From Acidobacteriota bacterium (GTDB lineage: Bacteria > Acidobacteriota > Terriglobia > Acidiferrales > UBA7541), in contig DAHUXN010000031.1 in NCBI GenBank assembly GCA_027307115.1, forward strand, positions 1 to 57,631: 57,631 nt of DNA, written 5' to 3'. The position numbers and the translations under genes are program-made. The notes below the pieces were generated by a model. It ran no database searches, was not told the DNA's origin, and was given only the letters and a program-made list of their open reading frames with translations. The number at the start of each line of letters is the position of its first letter. Position 1 is the stretch's first letter. Shown here piece by piece: positions 8,540 through 16,439 of the stretch.

Positions 8540-9990
8540 TTCGATTTGCGAGCGGCTTTCGGAGTGGATTTAGACGCGCGCTTTTGAGGATCTGGCTCCG
8601 CACTCTTTGGCGACGAGGCTGCAGGGACGTTTTTTGGTTTCTCCGTCAATGCGGGAGCTGCGTCTGCGTCCTCGAGGCGCTTAATTTTCACGCGAGCGAT
8701 GCGGCGGCCCTCGACCTCCACAATGGTGAAGCGGTAGCCGTGGTCCTCAAAAGTTTCGCCGCCGCGCGGAAGGAAACCGAGTTGCGTGAGCACAAAGCCC
8801 GCGAGCGTTTCGTAAGCCGGATTTTCGGGCAGCTCAATGTGAAATTGGCCTTCGAGATCACGGATATTCAACGACGCGTCGAAAATCATGGAGCCGTCGG
8901 CGAGGTGCAGCGGATGCTCGACCACATCGAACTCGTCGTGAATTTCGCCGACCATTTGTTCGAGGATGTCTTCGAGCGTCACCAGGCCCAGGATCGTGCC
9001 GAATTCGTCGACCGCCATCGCAAGGCCTGTGCGGTGAACGCGCAATTCGAGAAGCAGTTCGATGGCAGGCTTGGTTTCCGGAACGATCAGAACTTCGCGC
9101 AACATGTGGCGGAGATGAAATTCGGCGGGCGGCTGATTTTCTTCGGCGCGGCGCGCGCGGTCGAGCAAAATCCAAATCAAATCCTTGATGTGAACGAAGC
9201 CGATGACGTGATCGAGATTGCCTTCGTAGACAGGAATGCGCGAACGCTGGGTGATGGCGATGATTTTCATCACGTCTTCGAGCGAGGCGTTCGAAGGCAA
9301 CGCGTGAATGTCCGGACGCGGCACCATGATCTCGCGCACCTGCACGTTGCCAAGATTCATCGCGCCTTGGATGAAACGCTCTTCGACGGGCTCAAGGACA
9401 CCGCGTTCGCCCGCCTGCTCGACGAGAATGCGTAGTTCTTCGGCGGAGCGAATAGCGGAGTGGCTCTGCGGCATTTTTACGCCGAGCGCCTTGACGAACT
9501 TGCCCGCGACACCGTTGAGCAACAAAATGGCCCAACGAAATGTGCGCAGGAACCAGCGAAACGGCCGGGCGACAAGCAACGCGACGCGTTCGGCGTGGGC
9601 GAGGCTCAAACTCTTCGGCACAAGCTCGCCAAGCACAACTTGCAATGCCGTTAGCAAAAGAAAAGCGAACAGGAGAGCAAAGCCGTGTTCGATGAGGGGA
9701 ACGTAACGTCCGGGAACTTTCGCGAAAAAGGGGTCCAGAAAATTCACCAGCGAAATCTCGCCCAAGTATCCGAGGGCAAGACTAGTCAGCGTGATTCCGA
9801 CCTGAACGCCGGAAATGACGGTGCCCATGTCGGCGATGAGGAGCTCGACAACGCGCGCGCGCGAGTCGCCTTGCTCGATGAGTTGCCGGACACGCGATTG
9901 CCTTACGGCGACCAGAGAGAATTCGACGGCCGCGAAGAACGCGTTGATCGCAACCAGCACAAGAATGACGAAGAGATGGAGGACGATCAT
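8536..9990 (-). CDS. CNNM/CorC-type membrane protein (DUF21-CBS-CorC_HlyC)
   Basis: This 484-residue protein has an N-terminal DUF21 transmembrane domain (first helix LFVILVLVAINAFFAAVEF, residues 5-23; three to four helices to about residue 140). A tandem CBS pair follows (about 210-335, including REIMVPRPDIHALP and GFVHIKDL), then a CorC_HlyC domain (about 350-430, IGRIHDEFD-like MVGEIHDEFDVVEHP) and a Lys/Pro/Ala-rich tail of about 45 residues. The family is implicated in Mg2+/Co2+ efflux or Na+/Mg2+ exchange. It is the first gene of a coupled unit with two ABC permeases. The charged tail is longer than usual and looks disordered. Confidence 0.9.
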   Translation of the reverse strand: MIVLHLFVILVLVAINAFFAAVEFSLVAVRQSRVRQLIEQGDSRARVVELLIADMGTVISGVQVGITLTSLALGYLGEISLVNFLDPFFAKVPGRYVPLIEHGFALLFAFLLLTALQVVLGELVPKSLSLAHAERVALLVARPFRWFLRTFRWAILLLNGVAGKFVKALGVKMPQSHSAIRSAEELRILVEQAGERGVLEPVEERFIQGAMNLGNVQVREIMVPRPDIHALPSNASLEDVMKIIAITQRSRIPVYEGNLDHVIGFVHIKDLIWILLDRARRAEENQPPAEFHLRHMLREVLIVPETKPAIELLLELRVHRTGLAMAVDEFGTILGLVTLEDILEQMVGEIHDEFDVVEHPLHLADGSMIFDASLNIRDLEGQFHIELPENPAYETLAGFVLTQLGFLPRGGETFEDHGYRFTIVEVEGRRIARVKIKRLEDADAAPALTEKPKNVPAASSPKSAEPDPQKRASKSTPKAARKSK

Positions 9991-10241
9991 TGGTCGGAGT
10001 CACGTGTAACAGGCATAGGATTGCCTTGTCCGCGCGTTGCCGCCGCGGCGAGAGCGGAAACAAATGCAATAGGTACCGCCATGCCTGCCGCAATTGTAAC
10101 AAGATGGCCGTGCCACGGGGCGGATTCGAAGATGTATTTGCGGGAATGGTTATTTCGGGAGGGGGGACGGGAGGGCGATTCGGAGTTGGTTGCATCGGTT
10201 GAAGTGTCGAGCTAGACTCGCAAGGCTGGAGACGAAACGCG

Positions 10242-10520
10242 ATGAGTCCTGTGCCCAATAAAGCGCCTGAGCCGCCACGCAAAGGCGAATTCGAAAAATC
10301 GCTGACGCGGTTGGAAGAAGTTGTGAAGCGGCTGGAATCGACGGATCTGTCGCTCGACGAAGCGATGAAGCTTTTCGAGGAGGGCGTGAAGCTGTCGCGC
10401 GATTGCCAGAAGCAGCTTGAAGAGGCGGAGGGGCGCGTCGAAATTCTGCTGAGAAAGGCCGATGGAAAAATTCAAGCTGAGCCTTTCGAGACCAATGAAG
10501 ACGATTCGCAATCACGGTGA
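10242..10520 (+). CDS. xseB: Exodeoxyribonuclease VII small subunit
   Basis: XseB is the small helical subunit that packs along XseA in exonuclease VII, which degrades single-stranded DNA. The signature FEKSLTRLEEVVKRLESTDLSLDEAMKLFEEGVKL is exactly the XseB helix-turn-helix pair, followed by the C-terminal stretch C-QKQLEEAEGRVEIL. The protein has 92 residues, with a short proline-rich lead of about 14. GGAG lies 11 bases before the ATG. xseA is not in the window. The next gene is ispA, a common xseB-ispA pairing in many bacteria. Confidence 0.95.
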   Translation: MSPVPNKAPEPPRKGEFEKSLTRLEEVVKRLESTDLSLDEAMKLFEEGVKLSRDCQKQLEEAEGRVEILLRKADGKIQAEPFETNEDDSQSR

Positions 10521-10563
10521 GCCTATCCGCGCATTTCAGCTACCGCACTCTACCTTCACATAA

Positions 10564-11445
10564 ATGACGCAGCCTGCCTTTTTTGTTGAAGACCAAGCCG
10601 TCATCGAAGCGGCGCTCGAGCGTTTGCTGCCATCGGAAACCACGCCACCCCCGACAATTCATCAAGCGATGCGCTACAGCGTGTTTGCGGGAGGAAAGCG
10701 CATTCGTCCGATTCTATGCCTGGAAGCGGCGCGTTTATTTTCGAGCGAGCGAGACGGTGCGGCGACAGCGGGATGCGCGCTGGAATTCATTCACACGTAT
10801 TCGCTGATTCACGACGATCTGCCCGCGCTCGATAATGATGACTTGCGGCGCGGCAAGCCGACATGCCACAAGAAATTCGGCGTGGCGATGGCGATTCTGG
10901 CGGGCGATGGTTTGCTGACGCTGGCGTTCGAAACGCTCGCAAGAGTGAACGTCGATGCGGAGCGGCGCGTGCGAATTATCACTGAGATTGCCACGGCGGC
11001 GGGGACCGTGAGCGGAATGGTCGGTGGACAAGTGGCGGACATCGAAGCGGAAGGAAAAACCGTCGACGCAGCGGGACTTGAGTACATTCACCGGTCGAAG
11101 ACCGCGGCGTTGATTCGCGCTTCGATTGTCGCGGGATCGCTGGCGGGCGGCGCGAGCGGCGAGGACGTCGAAAGGCTGCGACGGTTTGGCGAGGCGATTG
11201 GCTGGGCGTTTCAAGTCGTCGATGACATTCTCGATGTTGAGGAGTCATCTGCGGCGCTTGGCAAAACAGCGGGAAAAGATCAGGCGCAGAGCAAAGCGAC
11301 TTATCCGGCGCTTTTCGGGATTGAGAAATCGCGGGCGTTTGCGCGAGAGTTGGCGGCGCGCGCGGATCGCGAGCTAGATTGCTACGGCGAACGCGCGGCG
11401 CGCTTGCGTGCGATTGCCGAATATTTGATTGTGCGGCGCACGTAG
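10564..11445 (+). CDS. ispA: Polyprenyl (farnesyl/geranyl) diphosphate synthase
   Basis: This protein condenses isopentenyl diphosphate with allylic diphosphates to give FPP/GPP for quinones, carotenoids and undecaprenyl carriers. It has the first Asp-rich motif DDLPALDNDD, an RGKPT context, the conserved FAGGKRIRP near the N-terminus and the second Asp-rich motif DDILDVE. The four-residue insertion in the first Asp-rich motif is typical of bacterial short-chain FPP synthases. The length is 293 residues. It lies 43 bases after xseB on the same strand; the expected dxs is not visible downstream. Confidence 0.93.
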   Translation: MTQPAFFVEDQAVIEAALERLLPSETTPPPTIHQAMRYSVFAGGKRIRPILCLEAARLFSSERDGAATAGCALEFIHTYSLIHDDLPALDNDDLRRGKPTCHKKFGVAMAILAGDGLLTLAFETLARVNVDAERRVRIITEIATAAGTVSGMVGGQVADIEAEGKTVDAAGLEYIHRSKTAALIRASIVAGSLAGGASGEDVERLRRFGEAIGWAFQVVDDILDVEESSAALGKTAGKDQAQSKATYPALFGIEKSRAFARELAARADRELDCYGERAARLRAIAEYLIVRRT

Positions 11446-11496
11446 ATTGTTTTTCTTCCGTGACTTTTTATCTTGCAAGCAACCCACAGACGGTCA

Positions 11497-11515
11497 GAGG
11501 CGAATCCTTCGCCTC
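11497..11515. other. Perfect 8-bp hairpin between ispA and the metal transporter gene
   Basis: GAGGCGAA-TCC-TTCGCCTC forms a perfect stem with a three-base loop. It lies 51 bases after ispA and 76 bases before the NiCoT-like gene. No U-run follows, so it is not a classical terminator; it could be an attenuating leader hairpin. No riboswitch consensus was recognised. Confidence 0.35.
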
Positions 11516-11590
11516 GTCCGAAATACCAAAGCAAAAAACAGCCTTGAATCAGCTTTGCCGCGGGCGAAAGGTTCTGTTATCGTGCAATGA

Positions 11591-12340
11591 ATGGTTGCGC
11601 CGAAGACGCTCGAACTTGCGTTGCTCACTGCCGCGGTGCTCGGTTTCCGTCATGGATTTGATTACGATCATATCGCCGCAATTTCAGACATCACAAACGT
11701 CGAGTCCGACCGCAAGCGCGCCATGCACATGGGACTGCTGTACGTGGTGGGACACGCGGCCACGGTGGCGGCGCTGGGCAGCATCGTGATTTTCTTCCAG
11801 ACTTCCCTCCCGCCGGTGGTGGACAGTTGGGCCGAGCGCGTTGTGGGATTGACGCTGGTCGTGCTCGGAATTTACGTGCTGGGTTCGATGTTCCGCAGCG
11901 GGGGAAAAGCCGCGCCGAAATCGCGAATTATGATTTTAATCGGCGCGTTCCACTGGATTGCGTGGAAAGTTCAACGGGCGCTTCACGGCGAAGGTGCGGC
12001 ACGGCCCGCGAAGATGAATTGGAGCTATACGAAAAAATCCGTGTTCTTTGTGGGCGTGATTCACGGGCTGGGTGCGGAAACGCCGAGCCAATTGTTGATT
12101 TTTCTGCTTGCGGCTAATCTGGGCGGACGCGCGCGGGGATTTCTTGGTTTGGCAATGTTTTTGGCTGGACTGCTGCTGATGAATACCCTAATGACTGCGT
12201 CCGCCGTCGGCGTTTTTACCGTGAGCGCTACACGGCAACGGTTGATGCAAATCGCCACCGCGCTGACGGCGACGTATAGTCTGGTGGTCGGCACGATTTT
12301 CCTCTTCGGCTCCGCGGCAATTTTGCCTCCTCTCGGATAA
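11591..12340 (+). CDS. NiCoT-like nickel/cobalt transporter family membrane protein
   Basis: This 249-residue integral membrane protein has the signature RHGFDYDHIAAI (residues about 20-31), a variant of the HxxxxDHIAAI motif that binds Ni2+/Co2+ in helix II of NiCoT permeases. A second family-like segment, VIHGLGAETPSQLLIFLLA, corresponds to the LGFDTATE region. About six membrane helices are visible. It is shorter than classical HoxN (about 350 residues), so it belongs to the divergent short branch. Substrate specificity is not certain. It is followed 22 bases later by tlyA. Confidence 0.8.
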   Translation: MVAPKTLELALLTAAVLGFRHGFDYDHIAAISDITNVESDRKRAMHMGLLYVVGHAATVAALGSIVIFFQTSLPPVVDSWAERVVGLTLVVLGIYVLGSMFRSGGKAAPKSRIMILIGAFHWIAWKVQRALHGEGAARPAKMNWSYTKKSVFFVGVIHGLGAETPSQLLIFLLAANLGGRARGFLGLAMFLAGLLLMNTLMTASAVGVFTVSATRQRLMQIATALTATYSLVVGTIFLFGSAAILPPLG

Positions 12341-12361
12341 CTGCGAAAGCCGTTTCATTCT

Positions 12362-13123
12362 ATGGACGTCGCGCGTTCGACTTCTAAACAAAAACGCATC
12401 AGAGTGGATGCGGCGCTGGTGGCGCGAAAACTTGCAGAGACGCCGCAGCGCGCGCAGGCGCTAATCATGGCCGGCAAAGTGCTGGTTGATAAGCAACGAA
12501 TAACGAAAGCAGGAGAGCTAGTGGCCGTGGACGCGCGAATTGAAATTACCGGCGCGGATTTCAAATATGCAAGCAGGGCGGGTCTGAAACTCGAAGGAGC
12601 GCTCGATGATTTTGGCGTGGACGTGCGCGGCTTGGTGTGCCTCGACGTGGGCGCGTCGAATGGCGGATTTACGGATTGTTTGCTGCAGGGCGGGGCGCGA
12701 CGTGTGTACGCAGTTGACGTCAATACGGCTCAACTGGATTGGCGACTACAACACGATGCACGCGTGATCCCCATAAAGAAAAACGCGCGTTACTTGAGTT
12801 CCGCCGACATCGCGGAAAAAGCAGAAGTGGTGACGATGGACGTGTCGTTTATTTCCGTGACGAAGCTGATTGGCGCGGCCGTCGCGATGGCAAGGCGCGG
12901 CGCGATATTTTTAATCCTGGTGAAACCGCAATTCGAGTTGCCAAAAGCAATGATCGGCAAAGGCGGCATCGTGCGTGACGCTGCGCTGCATGAGCGTGGG
13001 ATTGCCAGCGTTCGCAGCGCAGCCGAAAAGGCGGGGCTGCAGGTTCTTGGTATTCGGCCGAGCCGCGTGGCGGGCAAGGAAGGCAATCAGGAATATTTCC
13101 TCCACGCAAGGTTCCCCGAATAG
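12362..13123 (+). CDS. tlyA: TlyA-family rRNA 2'-O-methyltransferase
   Basis: TlyA methylates cytidine 2'-OH groups in 16S and/or 23S rRNA. The protein shows an N-terminal S4 RNA-binding domain (residues about 9-70: RVDAALVARKLAETPQRAQ, IMAGKVLVD) and the short linker YASRAGLKLEGAL. A Rossmann methyltransferase domain follows (LDVGASNGGFTDCLLQGGA, VYAVDVNTAQLDWRL), with the conserved VKPQFEL motif late in the domain. At 253 residues it has the expected length. nadK follows 69 bases later, a frequent tlyA-nadK arrangement. Confidence 0.94.
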   Translation: MDVARSTSKQKRIRVDAALVARKLAETPQRAQALIMAGKVLVDKQRITKAGELVAVDARIEITGADFKYASRAGLKLEGALDDFGVDVRGLVCLDVGASNGGFTDCLLQGGARRVYAVDVNTAQLDWRLQHDARVIPIKKNARYLSSADIAEKAEVVTMDVSFISVTKLIGAAVAMARRGAIFLILVKPQFELPKAMIGKGGIVRDAALHERGIASVRSAAEKAGLQVLGIRPSRVAGKEGNQEYFLHARFPE

Positions 13124-13131
13124 AATACAAT

Positions 13132-13187
13132 TCGCGAACTTGGCGAAACGAACCTGGTAAAGCGAATCTGGTGAAACGAATCCGGTG
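13132..13187 (+). repeat. 14-base tandem repeat covering the nadK leader
   Basis: Three clear units (13146-13159 AAACGAACCTGGTA, 13160-13173 AAGCGAATCTGGTG, 13174-13187 AAACGAATCCGGTG) and a decayed first unit (13132-13145) fill the gap before nadK. The last unit provides GGTG, five bases before the nadK ATG, so repeat number does not shift the ribosome site but does lengthen the leader. Confidence 0.6.
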
Positions 13188-13192
13188 AATCA

Positions 13193-14050
13193 ATGATCAA
13201 GAGCGCGGGAATTTTCTGCAAGCCACGGAAGGCGGAAATTTGCGCGGTGGTTCCGCGCATGACCGAGTGGCTGCGCGAGCGCGGCGTTGACGTCTATTTC
13301 GACTCCGTGGCGGCATCGTGTTTCCATCCGCCGGCAAAAATAAATCTCGACGAAATGGCCGCGCAGATGGACTTGCTGATTGTGCTCGGCGGAGACGGCA
13401 CGCTGCTCGCTGCCGCGCGGCGATTCCACGAATGCGAAGTGCCCATGCTCGCCGTGAATTTGGGCGGCATGGGCTTCATGACCAGCGTCACGATCGACGA
13501 GGCATTCCCCCTGCTTGAGGAAGTGCTTGCCGGCAGGCACCGGCTGAGCCCGCGAATGATGTTGAAAGCGGAATTGCTGCGCGACGGAAAAATGATTCAG
13601 CAACAGCAAGCGTTGAACGATGCAGTGGTGACAAAATCGGCGTTGTCGCGCATTCTCGATTTCGATTTGTCGGTGAACGGGCAGTTCCTCGGGCTTTATC
13701 GCGCGGACGGCTTGATCGTTTCGACGCCCACGGGCTCGACCGCGTATTCGCTCGCCGCGGGAGGGCCGATTCTTTATCCGGTGCTGGAGGCGTTTGTGCT
13801 GACGCCGATTTGTCCGCACATGCTGACCAACCGGCCGCTGGTGCTGCCGGACAGCGTATATCTTGAACTGGATTTCAGCGCGCTGGAAGAGCAGGCGTAC
13901 CTCACGCTCGATGGACAAGTAGGATTCGAGCTCGAGCGCGGCGATCGCATCACCATTTCCAAATCGCCGCATCACGTGCAGCTTGTGAGGCCGCAGGAGC
14001 AGACGTATTACAAAGTTCTTCGCAATAAGCTGCGGTGGGGGCAACGCTGA
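13193..14050 (+). CDS. nadK: NAD kinase
   Basis: This enzyme phosphorylates NAD to NADP using ATP or polyphosphate. It has the GGDGT motif (VLGGDGTLLAAAR), the NE/D substrate motif with LNDAVV (residues about 140-145) and the conserved glycine-rich DGLIVSTPTGSTAYSLAAGGPI. The C-terminal RPLVLPD beta region is normal, and the length is 285 residues. The ATG is preceded by GGTG supplied by an upstream tandem repeat. It is part of a plus-strand run with tlyA. Confidence 0.96.
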   Translation: MIKSAGIFCKPRKAEICAVVPRMTEWLRERGVDVYFDSVAASCFHPPAKINLDEMAAQMDLLIVLGGDGTLLAAARRFHECEVPMLAVNLGGMGFMTSVTIDEAFPLLEEVLAGRHRLSPRMMLKAELLRDGKMIQQQQALNDAVVTKSALSRILDFDLSVNGQFLGLYRADGLIVSTPTGSTAYSLAAGGPILYPVLEAFVLTPICPHMLTNRPLVLPDSVYLELDFSALEEQAYLTLDGQVGFELERGDRITISKSPHHVQLVRPQEQTYYKVLRNKLRWGQR

Positions 14051-14098
14051 ACGCGCCGCCGAGCCGCCGCGGAAAATCGCACAAAAAAGGAAAACATA

Positions 14099-15121
14099 AT
14101 GAAAGCTAAAATTCTGTCGTGCATATTCCTGGCGGCTTTGTTCATCGCGTTTGCCTCGCCAATGCGAGCGCAGCGCCGGGTTCACCGCGCGGCTCGCAGC
14201 AGAGTCAACAGCGCCAGTGTGTATCCGGTGCACGAAGGATTCGTGGATGCGCATGGCATGTTGATTTATTACATGACTGTGGGGCGCGGCGCTCCGCTGA
14301 TGATTCTTCACGGCGGCCCGGGCGCGTCGCACGATTATTTTTTGCCTTATCTGCTGCCGCTGGCGCGTCATAACGAATTGGTGTTTATCGACGAGCGCGG
14401 CTCGGGTAAATCGCAGAAGCTCTCCGATCCTGCCGGATACACGGTCGAAAACATGGTGGAGGATGTAGAGGCCGTGCGCCAGGCGCTCGACCTCGGAAAA
14501 ATCACGCTGCTCGGGCATTCCGCAGGCGGAGTGCTCGCGCAGGCCTACGCGTTGAAATATCAACGCAACTTGACGCATCTGATTTTGTGCAGCACGTTTC
14601 CGAGCACGAAGCAGATGAACGAAGTGCTCGCTAAGGAGAAGGCCAGCGCCCCTCCGGATGTGCAAGCAAAACTCGATGCGATGGAGAAAGCCGGACTTTT
14701 CGGGCATGGCCTTCCCTACCAGCAGAATCGCTACACGGATGCGTACATGACGGCCGCGTGGGGCCAGGCCTATTTTCCCTACCTCTACCAGAATCATCCC
14801 GACCCGAATTACGATCCGGTCGCGAACGGAATCATGTCGTGGGACCTGTATCGCGAAATGTGGGGCTCTGACGGCGAATTTGTGATTGACGGGAATTTGA
14901 AGTCCGTGGAATACGTGGACAAGCTGCCGACGATTCACGTGCCGACGCTGATTCTTGTGGGCGATCACGACGAATGCGCACCGTCACTCTCCAAAGAAAT
15001 GCACGACAAGATCACGGGCTCGAAGCTGGTGATTTTGCCGAAGAGCGGCCACATGACGTTTGTGGATCAGCCGGATTTATTCATGGGCGCCGTGGACAGC
15101 TTCCTGCATCGCGGTGAGTGA
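14099..15121 (+). CDS. Secreted alpha/beta hydrolase, proline iminopeptidase-like (S33)
   Basis: This 340-residue protein has a signal peptide (about residues 1-24, cleaved after MRAQ). The alpha/beta hydrolase fold shows the oxyanion HGGPG at 71-75, the FIDERGSGKS segment typical of proline iminopeptidases, the nucleophile Ser141 in GHSAGG, the acid in GDHDECAPS and the histidine in KSGHMTFVDQP. The triad is complete, so it should be active. The secretion signal distinguishes it from cytoplasmic Pip enzymes and suggests a role in scavenging peptides or esters. It is convergent with lysA, with only 11 bases between the stops. Confidence 0.88.
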   Translation: MKAKILSCIFLAALFIAFASPMRAQRRVHRAARSRVNSASVYPVHEGFVDAHGMLIYYMTVGRGAPLMILHGGPGASHDYFLPYLLPLARHNELVFIDERGSGKSQKLSDPAGYTVENMVEDVEAVRQALDLGKITLLGHSAGGVLAQAYALKYQRNLTHLILCSTFPSTKQMNEVLAKEKASAPPDVQAKLDAMEKAGLFGHGLPYQQNRYTDAYMTAAWGQAYFPYLYQNHPDPNYDPVANGIMSWDLYREMWGSDGEFVIDGNLKSVEYVDKLPTIHVPTLILVGDHDECAPSLSKEMHDKITGSKLVILPKSGHMTFVDQPDLFMGAVDSFLHRGE

Positions 15122-15132
15122 TAGCGGAAACG

Positions 15133-16428
15133 TCAGGACAAACGTTCGCCGCGAATTAAATCTTCGCGCGTTTCGCGGCGGCGAATGATGCGGAAGCGGC
15201 TGCCTTGGACGAGAATTTCCGCCGAACGCGGGCGCGAATTGTAATTCGAAGATTCGGCGAAACCGTAAGCGCCCGCTCCCCAAATCACCAGCAGATCTCC
15301 AGGCTGAACTTCCGGCATGGGCCAATCGTGGAGAAATGAATCGCCGGACTCGCAAATCGGGCCGACGATATCGACGGGAGATATTTTCGCACTGGCGCGC
15401 GGACGGTTGACTGGCGTGATGGGATGAGTTGCGCCATACAGCGCGGGGCGAATCAGATCGTTCATCGCCGCATCGACAACAATGAATGTTTTCCCGCGGC
15501 TGCTTTTTATGTACAAAACGCGCGTGAGCAAGACGCCCGCTTGCCCGATCAGAGCGCGGCCCGGCTCGAGAAGCAAATGGCAACCGAGCGCGCGCAGCGA
15601 CTTTGGCAAAACGGCGACATATTCCTCGATCGAAGGCGGATTTTCGTTTGTGTAACGGATGCCGAGGCCGCCGCCGATATCGAGATAGCGAAGCGCGATT
15701 CCCTCATTTGAAAGATCGCGAAAATATCCCGCCAGGCGCGTAGCGGCGGCGCGAAACGGCGCAACCCTGGTGATCTGCGAGCCGATGTGGCCGCTGATTC
15801 CCTTCCAATCGATCCACAGCGAATCCTTGTGGAGAAGATAGAGACGCCGCGCTTCGGGCCAGTCAACTCCAAATTTGTGGCGATGATGGCCGGTGGCGAT
15901 GTGCGGATGTCCGCCCGCTTCGATATCCGGATTGACGCGAATCGCGGCAGGCGCGGCGCGGCCGATGCGCGCGGCTTCGCTCGCAAGTATTTCGAGTTCT
16001 TCCGCCGATTCCACGTTGAAAAGCAAAATGCGTGCGCGCAAAGCTTCGCGAATTTCCTCGCGCGTTTTGCCAACGCCGGAAAAAACAATTCGCTCGCCGG
16101 ACACGCCGATGCGCCGCAACCGGAATAGTTCTCCCGCGGAGACAATATCGAAGCTGCTGCCCATGCGGGCAAACGCGCGCAGAATGGCGAGATTCGAATT
16201 GGCCTTGACGGCGTAACAAATCGAATGCGGCGTGCCGCGAAGGGCGCGTCGAAATCGCCGATAGGCGGAAGTGAACGCGGCGCGGCCATAGATGTAAGTG
16301 GGAGTTCCCGCGCGCGCGGCGATGGCAGCGAGCGAAACACGTTCGCAAGAAAGTGCGCCGCGTCGATACGAGAAGTTTGGCGTGTAACTGGCCGGATTCA
16401 GCAAATCAGAATCTTTGTCTTTCGCCAT
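15133..16428 (-). CDS. lysA: Diaminopimelate decarboxylase
   Basis: This PLP enzyme makes L-lysine from meso-diaminopimelate. The PLP lysine lies in ICYAVKANSN, HIGSQI is the conserved barrel segment, the glycine-rich phosphate site is LDIGGGLGIRY, and the C-terminal catalytic region contains the conserved GPICESGDSF. The fold type III length (431 residues) is normal. The ATG at 16428 has no clear Shine-Dalgarno and follows the stop of the phosphatase gene by only 11 bases, so it is probably cotranscribed from the promoter near 18260. Confidence 0.93.
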   Translation of the reverse strand: MAKDKDSDLLNPASYTPNFSYRRGALSCERVSLAAIAARAGTPTYIYGRAAFTSAYRRFRRALRGTPHSICYAVKANSNLAILRAFARMGSSFDIVSAGELFRLRRIGVSGERIVFSGVGKTREEIREALRARILLFNVESAEELEILASEAARIGRAAPAAIRVNPDIEAGGHPHIATGHHRHKFGVDWPEARRLYLLHKDSLWIDWKGISGHIGSQITRVAPFRAAATRLAGYFRDLSNEGIALRYLDIGGGLGIRYTNENPPSIEEYVAVLPKSLRALGCHLLLEPGRALIGQAGVLLTRVLYIKSSRGKTFIVVDAAMNDLIRPALYGATHPITPVNRPRASAKISPVDIVGPICESGDSFLHDWPMPEVQPGDLLVIWGAGAYGFAESSNYNSRPRSAEILVQGSRFRIIRRRETREDLIRGERLS

Positions 16429-16439
16429 GCAGAGGATTC

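Noticed and set aside
9990-10150. Small minus-strand frame ending in TGA that overlaps the CNNM start
   Set aside because: The overlap is suggestive and the translation has a hydrophobic stretch, but no start codon lies at a plausible place except an ATG giving about 30 residues, so it is not supported as a gene.
11497-11515. Hairpin as an intrinsic terminator of ispA or a metal riboswitch
   Set aside because: There is no U-run after the stem, and no riboswitch consensus is seen; kept only as an unexplained hairpin.
13190-14968. Long 592-codon open frame on the minus strand opposite nadK and the hydrolase gene
   Set aside because: It is the antisense of two well-supported genes; its sequence is His/Arg/Gln-rich with no recognisable domain, as usual for the opposite frame of GC-rich genes.
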